Shown here: positions 1-6,168 of the stretch, in pieces
How positions within the stretch are numbered: position 1 is the stretch's first letter
How the letters are laid out: every line of letters starts with the position of its first letter
DNA from: Bacteroidales bacterium GP2
GTDB lineage: Bacteria; Bacteroidota; Bacteroidia; Bacteroidales; Muribaculaceae
Direction: 5' to 3'
NCBI GenBank assembly: GCA_001701115.1
Contig: DAAJ01000026.1
Coordinates: 9,703-19,867 of the forward strand
DNA length: 10,165 nucleotides
Made by a program: the position numbers and the translations under genes
Notes under the pieces: generated by a model
The model's input: only the letters and a program-made list of their open reading frames with translations
Database searches by the model: none
Told to the model about the DNA's origin: nothing

Positions 1-565
1 TACTGTATATGGCTCTAAAAAGACCTCCCTCGATTTCGAGCCCGGGGTTCAGCTTCGGCTTGATAATCCTTATGGTGTTAATCAGCTTGGTAATGCCTTC
101 AAGCGCAAAATATTCAGCCTGCACGGGGATGATTACTGAATTTGCGGCAGTAAGGGCGTTGACAGTGATAAGTCCGAGCGAGGGTGAACAGTCAATAAGG
201 ATATAGTCGTATTTGTCCGCAATGCCCTTAAGGCTGTTTGCAAGCGCCCTTTCGCGGTTAGGGCGGTCTATAAGTTCTATTTCAGCTCCGGCGAGGTCTA
301 TTCTTGAACCAACAAGGTCAAGCCCCTCCACGCAAGTCGGCACCTGGGAGCCATCCATAGGATAATCGTCAACGAGACATTCATATATAGAAGAGGTGAG
401 CTGCTCAGGCTTAATGCCATAACCAGATGTGGCATTTGCCTGCGGGTCAGCATCCACAATCAATACCTTTTTCCCTGCTGCGGCAAGCGATGCCCCGAGG
501 TTGATGGTCGTGGTGGTTTTTCCCACTCCTCCCTTTTGGTTTGCTATTGCTATAATTTTACCCAT
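1..565 (-). CDS. parA: ParA/Soj chromosome-partitioning ATPase, C-terminus cut by window edge
   Basis: Chromosome-segregation ATPase that works with ParB bound at parS sites near the origin. Translating the minus strand from the ATG at 565 gives 188 codons. The deviant Walker A KGGVGKTT is at residues 11-18 (signature lysine K11, catalytic K16), followed by DADPQAN at 38-44 and Walker B ILIDCSPSLG around 122-131. The family is usually about 250-260 aa, so the last quarter lies beyond the left edge. The gene follows queA on the same strand after a 143-bp gap with its own likely promoter. The final visible residues (after EIEG, about 178-188) do not match the usual continuation near 'LLTMYDSR', which may be real divergence or an edge artefact. 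Chromosomal Soj is favoured over a plasmid ParA because the neighbours are housekeeping genes; parB is not visible. Confidence 0.95.
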   Translation of the reverse strand, partial: MGKIIAIANQKGGVGKTTTTINLGASLAAAGKKVLIVDADPQANATSGYGIKPEQLTSSIYECLVDDYPMDGSQVPTCVEGLDLVGSRIDLAGAEIELIDRPNRERALANSLKGIADKYDYILIDCSPSLGLITVNALTAANSVIIPVQAEYFALEGITKLINTIRIIKPKLNPGLEIEGGLFRAIYS

Positions 566-583
566 TTCTGCTTATATGGAATT

Positions 584-696
584 TTATGCAAAGTAATATT
601 ATTAATGAGTTATGCACAACACATTCCCGCGGCAAAATGAGTTAAATGTTTATAACCGCCGTGAAATGTTGATAACTCTGTGAAACATTTCCCACA
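584..696. other. Cluster of DnaA-box-like 9-mers upstream of parA (candidate oriC or DnaA-regulated site)
   Basis: The 143-bp queA-parA gap contains TTATGCACA at 610-618, an exact match to TTATNCACA. One-mismatch versions are TTATGCAAA at 584-592 (+), TTATAAACA at 647-655 (-) and TTATCAACA at 667-675 (-). A two-mismatch TTTCCCACA is at 688-696. An A/T-only-rich stretch (about 577-607) adjoins the boxes and could act as an unwinding element. parA commonly lies near the origin in bacteria, which supports an origin-linked role. dnaA itself is not in view and the gap is short, so this is a candidate only; regulation of parA by DnaA is the main alternative. Confidence 0.4.
589..621 (-). promoter_or_regulatory. 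Probable Bacteroidota-type promoter of parA
   Basis: On the minus strand TTACTTTG (589-596) matches the -7 consensus TAnnTTTG at 7 of 8 positions. TGTTG (617-621) lies 20 bp upstream and resembles the -33 TTTG/TTG element. Transcription would begin near 583, leaving a leader of about 18 nt before the parA ATG at 565. The -33 element overlaps the best DnaA box (610-618), so DnaA binding could plausibly affect parA expression; that is inference. Confidence 0.4.
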
Positions 697-698
697 GA
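677..698 (-). terminator. Weak stem-loop after queA
   Basis: TCTGTG (677-682) pairs with CACAGA (693-698), and the stem continues inward with two G-U pairs and an A-U pair when read as queA transcript. It begins 11 nt past the queA stop. No U-tract follows, and the sequence overlaps DnaA-box-like 9-mers, so it may be a protein-binding dyad rather than a terminator. Confidence 0.25.
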
Positions 699-708
699 AG
701 TTCCACGC

Positions 709-1926
709 TTACAGAAGCAACTGCGCGTCGCCGTAGCTCAGGAAGCGGAAACCGGATGAAACAGCATGTTCATACATCCACTTCCAGTCTCCTCCGGTAA
801 ACGCAGATACAAGCAACAGAAGGGTGGATTTAGGCTGATGGAAATTAGTTACCATGCCTTTGACTATGCGGTATTCGTAGCCGGGGGCTATAATTATGCG
901 TGTTGAAGCGACAAGGCGGTCAAGTCCTTCCGAGTCAAGGTAGTGCAGCAATGCACGCATAGCTTCGGGAACAGTCAAACCTGGGTGCGAATCCGAATAC
1001 GGGTACCATTGAGGCACCTCGTCGGGTGTTTTACCTTCAGAACACATGCAACCGAGGTGGTAAAGGCTTTCAAGGGTGCGCACCGATGTAGTGCCGACGG
1101 CAATTACGGGACGGTCCTGCCGCGCAAGGCTCTCTATGAGCTTGCGGCTCACGCTTATAAATTCACTGTGCATCTCATGTCCCCCCACAGTGTCGCTTTT
1201 TACCGGCGCAAAAGTTCCGGCACCGACATGAAGGGTTAATTCCTCACACTCCACCCCTTTCCGGCGTATGCGTTCAAACAGCTCCGGAGTGAAATGCAGC
1301 CCTGCTGTCGGAGCGGCTACCGACCCTTCTATGCGGGAATACACCGTCTGGTAATCCTGTGAGTCGCTCTGCTCCGTATTACGGTTGAGGTAAGGGGGAA
1401 TAGGTATCTCCCCTGCCGCCTGGATGATACGGCTGAAAGAGACCGAGGAATCATCCCAGCTGAAACGGACTGTTGAAGCATTGCCATTCTTTGCAAGCCT
1501 CTCCGCGCACAGTTCCACTTTTCTGCCCTCGATATCCAGAGGCATAACCAGAGGCATATCCTTCCACCTCTTGGAATTGCCCACAAAGCATATCCATGAG
1601 CAACTTCCTGTAGACGCAAAGGACCTCTCATAGTCAGCGGGGTTTTCCGGTTCGAGGCAGAAAATTTCAATCCGCGCTCCTGAGCCGGGCTTAACAAAGC
1701 GGAGGCGCGCATTTATCACCCTCGTATTGTTTGCCACAAGCATTGCGTTTGCGGGAAGCAGTTCCGGAAGATCGCAAAAAAGCCGCTCTTCAAGTGTGCC
1801 GTCATGATAACGCACGAGCAAGCGGCACCTGTCGCGCTGTGCAAGCGGGTGGCGGGCTATCTGGTCGTCCGGCAAACCATAGTCAAAATCTTCTATATCA
1901 ATATCTCTGGGATTCAATTCAGCCAT
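709..1926 (-). CDS. queA: S-adenosylmethionine:tRNA ribosyltransferase-isomerase QueA
   Basis: Cytosolic enzyme that transfers and isomerises the ribosyl moiety of SAM onto preQ1 at position 34 of GUN-anticodon tRNAs, forming epoxyqueuosine. The 405-aa product carries the family blocks in order: NNTRVINARL (66-75), the substrate-pocket block GSVAAPTAGLHFT (201-213), LTLHVGAGTF (230-239), GTTSVRTLES (278-287), VTNFHQPKSTLLLLVSAF (359-376) and a C-terminal FLSYGDAQLLL. It is about 50-60 aa longer than typical 340-355-aa QueA. Much of the excess is a roughly 30-residue insert between LES (287) and TRIIIAPGYEY (342), containing LGCMCSEGKTPDEVPQWYPY. The ATG at 1926 sits just downstream of a perfect -7 element, which supports this start. 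No other queuosine gene is visible. Confidence 0.96.
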   Translation of the reverse strand: MAELNPRDIDIEDFDYGLPDDQIARHPLAQRDRCRLLVRYHDGTLEERLFCDLPELLPANAMLVANNTRVINARLRFVKPGSGARIEIFCLEPENPADYERSFASTGSCSWICFVGNSKRWKDMPLVMPLDIEGRKVELCAERLAKNGNASTVRFSWDDSSVSFSRIIQAAGEIPIPPYLNRNTEQSDSQDYQTVYSRIEGSVAAPTAGLHFTPELFERIRRKGVECEELTLHVGAGTFAPVKSDTVGGHEMHSEFISVSRKLIESLARQDRPVIAVGTTSVRTLESLYHLGCMCSEGKTPDEVPQWYPYSDSHPGLTVPEAMRALLHYLDSEGLDRLVASTRIIIAPGYEYRIVKGMVTNFHQPKSTLLLLVSAFTGGDWKWMYEHAVSSGFRFLSYGDAQLLL

Positions 1927-1947
1927 ATTATCTAATCAAATGGAATA

Positions 1948-1955
1948 CAAAGGTA
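1948..1955 (-). promoter_or_regulatory. -7 promoter element of queA
   Basis: The minus strand reads TACCTTTG, a perfect match to the Bacteroidota sigma-ABfA -7 consensus TAnnTTTG, ending 22 bp before the queA ATG at 1926. No convincing -33 TTTG is found 19-21 bp upstream. It mirrors an identical element pointing the other way at 1976-1983. Confidence 0.5.
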
Positions 1956-1975
1956 ATAAATCCATAAAAAAGAGC

Positions 1976-1983
1976 TACCTTTG
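1976..1983 (+). promoter_or_regulatory. -7 promoter element of the ABC-F/Dabb pair
   Basis: TACCTTTG followed by C is a perfect TAnnTTTG element 26 bp before the ATG at 2010, giving a predicted leader of about 20 nt without an SD sequence. The upstream -33 position (about 1952-1957) lacks a clear TTTG. It probably drives both the ABC-F gene and the Dabb gene behind it. Confidence 0.5.
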
Positions 1984-2009
1984 CACTCTGTTTTTCACAA
2001 CTTGAGTAT

Positions 2010-3626
2010 ATGATAGCTGTCAATAATTTAGGCATCCAGTTTGGTAAAAGGGTGCTCTTCCAGGATGTAAATATGAAATTCACGCCGGGCAACTGCTACG
2101 GCATCATCGGCGCCAACGGTGCCGGAAAATCAACCCTGATGCGTATGCTCAGCGGTCAGCTCTCCCCTACCCACGGCACAATTTCACAGGGTCCCGGCGA
2201 GCGCATGAGCGTGCTTGAGCAGGACCACTTCAAATTCGACGACTTCACAGTTATGGATACTGTGCTCCAGGGACATACCATCCTCTGGGACATAATGAAA
2301 GAGAAGGATGCCCTATATGCAAAAGAGGATTTCTCGGACGCGGACGGAATCAGGGCTTCTGAACTTGAAGAGAAGTTTGCGGAACTCGAAGGGTGGAATG
2401 CAGAGAGCGACGCGGCAGCACTTCTCAGCGGTCTCGGAATAAAAGAGGACAAGCATTATATGCTCATGAAAGACCTCAGCGGCAACGAGAAAGTGAGGGT
2501 TCTGCTTGCAAAGGCTCTTTTCGGCAATCCGGACAACCTCCTACTTGACGAGCCCACCAACGACCTTGACCTTGAAACTGTTGCATGGCTTGAAAACTAC
2601 TTGTCTAACTTCGAGAATACCGTGCTTGTGGTATCGCACGACCGTCACTTCCTCGACGCAGTGTCAACCCATACCCTTGACATTGATTATAATAAGGTGT
2701 CGCTCTTTGCCGGAAACTACAGCTACTGGTACGAATCAAGCCAGCTTGCCCTTCGCCAACAGCAACAGCAGAACAAGAAGGCTGAGGAGAAGAGAAAAGA
2801 ACTCCTTGAATTTATCCAGCGTTTCAGCGCCAATGTCGCAAAGTCCAAGCAGACCACAAGCCGCAAAAAGATGCTGGAAAAACTCAATATCGAGGAGATA
2901 CAGCCCTCCAGCCGCCGCTATCCGGGCATAATATTCACACCTGAAAGGGAGCCGGGCAACAAAATACTTGAAGTGCACGGGCTTAGCGCAAGCGTAGACG
3001 GCGAAGTGCTTTTCAAGGATGTGAATTTCCAGATTGAAAAGGGGGACAAGGTTGCTTTCCTCAGCCGTGACCCTCGTGCCATGACAGCCCTGTTTGAAAT
3101 AATAAACGGCAACCGAAAAGCTGATGAGGGCACCTACGACTGGGGACAGACAATCACCACCGCATATCTCCCACTCGACAACTCGGCGTTTTTCAACACC
3201 GACCTGAACCTTGTTGACTGGCTTTGCCAGTTCAGCAACGATTCAAGCGAAATTTACCTAAAGGGCTTCCTCGGTAAGATGCTTTTCTCTGGCGAAGAGG
3301 TGCTTAAGAAAGCGTCCGTGCTATCCGGAGGTGAAAAAATGAGGTGCATGATTGCCCGCATGATGCTCAAGGATGCAAATACATTGGTGCTCGACTCACC
3401 TACAAACCATCTTGACCTCGAATCAATACAGGCTTTCAACAACACCCTGCGCTCGTTCAAGGGAAACATACTTCTTTCGAGCCATGACCACGAATTCATC
3501 CAGACCGTCTGCAACCGTATAATCGAGCTGACTCCCAACGGCATCATTGACAAAATGATGGATTACGACGACTACGTTACAGATGAGAAAGTACTTGCAG
3601 CAAGAGAACGTCTATACAACAAATAA
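2010..3626 (+). CDS. ABC-F family ATPase, YbiT-like, with a degenerate second ATP site
   Basis: Soluble twin-ABC protein of the ABC-F family, whose studied members bind the ribosomal E site and act on translation; it has no membrane segments. At 538 aa its order and many segments match E. coli YbiT as I recall it. NBD1 has an intact Walker A GANGAGKST (34-42), signature LSGNE (156-160), Walker B LLLDEPTNDLD (177-187, E181) and switch H210. A charged, Gln-rich helical linker (about 245-300) corresponds to the P-site tRNA interaction region. NBD2 has an intact LSGGE (438-442) and switch H492, but its Walker A region reads LSRDPRAMTA (351-360), without the GxxGxGKS/T motif, and Walker B reads VLDSPTNHLD with Ser463 where the catalytic Glu belongs. 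Resistance-type ABC-F proteins are an alternative, but the YbiT resemblance and housekeeping context favour a general translation role. Confidence 0.93.
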   Translation: MIAVNNLGIQFGKRVLFQDVNMKFTPGNCYGIIGANGAGKSTLMRMLSGQLSPTHGTISQGPGERMSVLEQDHFKFDDFTVMDTVLQGHTILWDIMKEKDALYAKEDFSDADGIRASELEEKFAELEGWNAESDAAALLSGLGIKEDKHYMLMKDLSGNEKVRVLLAKALFGNPDNLLLDEPTNDLDLETVAWLENYLSNFENTVLVVSHDRHFLDAVSTHTLDIDYNKVSLFAGNYSYWYESSQLALRQQQQQNKKAEEKRKELLEFIQRFSANVAKSKQTTSRKKMLEKLNIEEIQPSSRRYPGIIFTPEREPGNKILEVHGLSASVDGEVLFKDVNFQIEKGDKVAFLSRDPRAMTALFEIINGNRKADEGTYDWGQTITTAYLPLDNSAFFNTDLNLVDWLCQFSNDSSEIYLKGFLGKMLFSGEEVLKKASVLSGGEKMRCMIARMMLKDANTLVLDSPTNHLDLESIQAFNNTLRSFKGNILLSSHDHEFIQTVCNRIIELTPNGIIDKMMDYDDYVTDEKVLAARERLYNK

Positions 3627-3628
3627 CT

Positions 3629-3922
3629 ATGGTAAAGCATATTGTAACCTTCAAACTTTCCGGCACTCCCGCAGAAAGACTCGATTACGCAAAAAAATTC
3701 AAAGAGGCTCTTGATGCCCTTCCAGCCAAAATCCCAGTGCTTGAATCAATAGAGGTGGGATTAAATTCAAATCCTGCCGAGGATTGGGATGTGGTACTCA
3801 CAGCAATAGTCCCAACGATGGAGGATGTTGCCGTATATGCCAAGCATCCCGACCATGTTGCCGCAGCAGCGATAATAGCCCCGGTGAAGGAATCGCGGGC
3901 ATGCGTTGACTACGAAATCTGA
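3629..3922 (+). CDS. Dabb-family (stress-responsive alpha/beta barrel) protein
   Basis: Small cytosolic protein of 97 aa, the usual length for a single Dabb (dimeric A/B barrel) ferredoxin-like domain. Supporting motifs are the opening strand MVKHIVTFKL with His4 (1-10), a central strand VLESIEVGLN (37-46), DWDVVLTAIV (52-61) and the hallmark helix YAKHPDHVAA (70-79). Members form dimers, and some are enzymes (for example olivetolic acid cyclase in plants), but most bacterial ones have no known substrate and none can be assigned here. The start codon lies 2 nt after the ABC-F stop, so the two are almost certainly cotranscribed and possibly translationally coupled. The 3' end overlaps the convergent nuclease gene by 13 bp. 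Confidence 0.88.
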   Translation: MVKHIVTFKLSGTPAERLDYAKKFKEALDALPAKIPVLESIEVGLNSNPAEDWDVVLTAIVPTMEDVAVYAKHPDHVAAAAIIAPVKESRACVDYEI

Positions 3923-4389
3923 TTTTCACTTATAAGTGCCGGATATTCCGGCACTTCCCGTATAAAAAAGTAACTGTCGCCGTTGAAGCGGCAGCAAAAA
4001 TGGCGCAATCCATTGCTCACGATAAGCACCTTTGCGCCGAGTACCATATTATACCGCGCTATCTGGTCGAAAACCTGTTGGGTTATCTCTATACCCGGAG
4101 CTTTATACTCCACAACAGCCACAGGTTTAAGGTGACGGTCATAAATAATGGTGTCGCAGCGCCTTAACATGCCGTTAAGCCTTATACCCACCTCGTTTGC
4201 CATCAACGAAGGCGCATAACCTTTTGCACTGGCAAGCCAGGAGGTGAAATTTTGCCTCACCCACTCTTCGGGAGTTGCAGCAACCCATTTTTTCCTCAGG
4301 GTGTCATACAGCTCGTATCCCTTGTTCCGGCGCACCTTGACCGGCTGCGGGGGAAGGTTCAGCACGGGAAATATAGGCTCATCTTGCAT
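3910..4389 (-). CDS. Stand-alone HsdR-N-like PD-(D/E)XK nuclease-domain protein
   Basis: A 159-aa protein resembling the N-terminal nuclease domain of type I restriction HsdR subunits (HSDR_N), without the helicase motor or HsdM/HsdS partners nearby. Candidate catalytic residues follow PD-(D/E)XK order: Glu66 in ANEVGIRLNG, Asp79 in RRCDTIIYD, Glu94 and Lys96 in VVEYKAP, and the QxxxY motif Q109-Y113 as in RecB-like nucleases. The N-terminus contains LYDTLRKKWVAATPEEWVRQ (27-46), which I recall as typical of Bacteroidota members of this group. It is divergent from holA, separated by 42 bp with a palindrome, and its 3' end overlaps the Dabb gene. Intact active-site residues suggest a working nuclease; the lack of a modification partner argues for a repair or processing role rather than restriction (inference). 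Confidence 0.85.
   Translation of the reverse strand: MQDEPIFPVLNLPPQPVKVRRNKGYELYDTLRKKWVAATPEEWVRQNFTSWLASAKGYAPSLMANEVGIRLNGMLRRCDTIIYDRHLKPVAVVEYKAPGIEITQQVFDQIARYNMVLGAKVLIVSNGLRHFCCRFNGDSYFFIREVPEYPALISENQIS
3934..3956. terminator. Perfect 10-bp-stem hairpin after the ABC-F/Dabb operon
   Basis: AAGTGCCGGA (3934-3943) and TCCGGCACTT (3947-3956) form a perfect 10-bp stem with a 3-nt TAT loop, starting 12 bp past the Dabb stop codon. No T-tract follows on the plus strand, so it is not a textbook intrinsic terminator. It may still end transcription or protect the mRNA 3' end. It lies within the last 16 codons of the convergent nuclease gene, so it also appears in that transcript. Confidence 0.5.
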
Positions 4390-4405
4390 TATTCCTCTTT
4401 TTTTG

Positions 4406-4417
4406 CGTAAATTTACG
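4406..4417. promoter_or_regulatory. 12-bp palindrome between divergent nuclease and holA genes
   Basis: CGTAAATTTACG is a perfect 12-bp dyad centred nearly midway in the 42-bp gap (4390-4431). Because of the symmetry both strands carry TAAATTTA, a 7-of-8 match to the TAnnTTTG -7 element, about 17-18 bp from each start codon. It could be a shared divergent promoter core or an operator. No clear -33 element is visible for either direction. Confidence 0.35.
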
Positions 4418-4431
4418 AAAAAATAATCGAT

Positions 4432-5475
4432 ATGGCTTCACCGGCACCTGCTATCACATTCGCATCACTCAAGCAATCTCTTAAGAGGAAAGATTATGCA
4501 CCTGTTTACCTGCTTCACGGGGAGGAGGCATACTACATCGACGAGCTGACTAAGCTGTTTGAAGCGATATTGCCGGAAAGCGAAAGGGATTTCAACCTTT
4601 ACACCATTTATGCGCAGGATTCCACCCCTGCCGCCATTGCGGACACATGCATGAGGTTTCCGATGATAGCCGAGAGGCAGGTGGTGATAGTGAAGGATGC
4701 GCAGAACATGAAAGCTGACCAGCTTAACCAGCTCAGCAATTACGTTTCCAAACCTAACCCGACAACTATCCTCGCCATTTGCTCCCGTGGAAAAGCCATT
4801 GAGGCGAAAAAGCTCACCACGGCAATAAAAGCCGGGGGCGGAGTAATTTTTGAATCCAAGAAGCTTAAAGACCGGGATGTTGATTCAGCAATTGAAACGA
4901 TAACAAGAGAACTTGGGCTTAACATCGAGCCTAAAGGCATTGCCATGCTCAGGGATTACATCGGCAATGATGTGTCACGCCTGTACAACCAGCTTGAAAA
5001 GATGGCAATGATTCTGCCGAAAGGCGCAACCATTACTCCGGAAAGCATTGAACTCAATATCGGAATCAGCAAGGATTTCAATAATTTCGAGCTTGTTGAC
5101 GCTATAGCCGAAAAGAAAACCGACAAAATTTTCCGGATTATCGAATATTTCAGGAGCAACCCCAAAAAGAATCCGACAGTGATGACGGCATCAGCTATCT
5201 TCACCTACTTCTCAAACCTCATGATATACCATTATACCCGCGACAAATCGCCGGCATCTGCAATGGCGGCACTCGGATTCAAGTGGCAGGGACAGCTGAA
5301 GAATTACGAAATCGGCGCAAAAAACTATAATGCTTTCAAGGTAATCGAAATAATTTCAGCACTACGCGAATTTGACACCCGAAGCAAAGGCATCGGCTCA
5401 CGCCAGTCAGAATGGGATTTGCTGCGGGACCTCATGTTCAGAATCACCACGGCAGAGGGGAAAATCGTTATTTGA
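4432..5475 (+). CDS. holA: DNA polymerase III subunit delta (clamp-loader wrench)
   Basis: Delta subunit of the replicative clamp loader, which opens the beta sliding clamp. The 347-aa length is normal for HolA. Family features are the domain I opening PVYLLHGEEAYYIDEL (24-39), the clamp-contact region MRFPMIAERQVVIVKDA (74-90), the domain II block LRDYIGNDVSRLYNQLEKM (173-191) and a C-terminal helical collar from about 218, with LREFDTRSKGIG at 311-322. Lack of a functional P-loop is normal for delta. No SD precedes the ATG at 4432. The gene is divergent from the nuclease gene, and its TGA overlaps the stop of the convergent barrel gene by 8 bp, showing how tightly the region is packed. Confidence 0.95.
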   Translation: MASPAPAITFASLKQSLKRKDYAPVYLLHGEEAYYIDELTKLFEAILPESERDFNLYTIYAQDSTPAAIADTCMRFPMIAERQVVIVKDAQNMKADQLNQLSNYVSKPNPTTILAICSRGKAIEAKKLTTAIKAGGGVIFESKKLKDRDVDSAIETITRELGLNIEPKGIAMLRDYIGNDVSRLYNQLEKMAMILPKGATITPESIELNIGISKDFNNFELVDAIAEKKTDKIFRIIEYFRSNPKKNPTVMTASAIFTYFSNLMIYHYTRDKSPASAMAALGFKWQGQLKNYEIGAKNYNAFKVIEIISALREFDTRSKGIGSRQSEWDLLRDLMFRITTAEGKIVI

Positions 5476-6154
5476 CGCGGAACATATATCCTAAAGAAAC
5501 CTCAATCGAGGTATTCCTTGAAGAGGAAAAAATGTCCTTTTTAGTGGCGGGGAAAATATTTCCAAGACCGAAATAATAGCGTCCTTCAAGCACTATGCTA
5601 TGCTTTTTCTTGATAATGAATTCCATGCCGAGACCGGCGAGAATGCCGTAATCAAACTTGTTCTTCACTTCAAGGCTCATCTGCTCCACGCTCCTGTATG
5701 TCGGGAAACCTGGCTGAGCCAGAGCATTGGCATAGTCAAAATCAGACGTTATTTTAGTGCCAAGCAAATAGCTTACCGATGCGCCGAGATTCACAAAACC
5801 TTTGAACTTGGAGCTGCCGAAATAAATGTGAGTCATTACCGGTAGGGTAACATAAGTCAACTCGCGGTTATAAGCAAAAGGCGCTTCCTCGAAATTCTCT
5901 TTCCAGCCTTTCTGCTCCAACAACAGCTCCCCGATTAGACCGAACACCTTCTCTTCGGTATATCTCACAGTAGCGCCCATGAGCATTCCCTGCCTGAGGG
6001 TCTGCTTGACATGAGGAGTAAACTGGACATTGGACATTGTGACACCACCTTTTGCGCCGACATACACTTTCGGCTCATACATCCTCTGACCACTTGCCGG
6101 GAACCCGCAGAGAACAGCGATGAAGCACACTGACAACAATACCTTTCTCAACAT
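5468..6154 (-). CDS. PorT-family outer-membrane beta-barrel protein
   Basis: A 228-aa secreted protein with a signal peptide (LRK, hydrophobic 5-17, likely cleavage after ASG near residue 22) and an outer-membrane beta-barrel domain of the PF13568/PorT type. Repeating amphipathic strands include YVGAKGGVTMSNV (31-43), FGLIGELLLEQKGWKENFEE (71-90), YVTLPVMTHIYFG (101-113) and FVNLGASVSYLLG (120-132), and the last strand ends GYMFRVK. In Porphyromonas PorT belongs to the type IX secretion machinery, but barrels of this family also occur widely in Bacteroidales without that system, so the symbol porT is not assigned. It follows the LysM/PBP1 gene by 12 bp and has an exceptionally strong SD, indicating co-translation with that envelope protein. 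Confidence 0.87.
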   Translation of the reverse strand: MLRKVLLSVCFIAVLCGFPASGQRMYEPKVYVGAKGGVTMSNVQFTPHVKQTLRQGMLMGATVRYTEEKVFGLIGELLLEQKGWKENFEEAPFAYNRELTYVTLPVMTHIYFGSSKFKGFVNLGASVSYLLGTKITSDFDYANALAQPGFPTYRSVEQMSLEVKNKFDYGILAGLGMEFIIKKKHSIVLEGRYYFGLGNIFPATKKDIFSSSRNTSIEVSLGYMFRVK

Positions 6155-6159
6155 ACACG

Positions 6160-6168
6160 CACCTCCTT
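6160..6168 (-). promoter_or_regulatory. Perfect Shine-Dalgarno overlapping the upstream stop codon
   Basis: The minus strand reads AAGGAGGTG, full complementarity to the 16S 3' anti-SD core, 5 nt before the ATG of the barrel gene (8 nt measured from the end of the GGAGG core to the ATG is slightly less than this layout allows, but spacing is workable). Its first two A bases are part of the TAA stop (6169-6167) of the LysM gene. Strong SDs are unusual in Bacteroidota, and other genes here lack them. Confidence 0.7.

Noticed and set aside
943..1239. 98-aa plus-strand frame inside queA
   Set aside because: It is fully contained in the well-supported queA gene on the other strand and has no recognisable motif or promoter.
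3910..4389. Type I restriction-modification system
   Set aside because: Only an HsdR-N-like domain is present. There is no helicase, methylase or specificity gene in the window and the context is housekeeping.
5468..6154. Evidence for a type IX secretion locus from the PorT-like barrel
   Set aside because: No other secretion component is nearby, and barrels of this family are common in Bacteroidales that lack the system.
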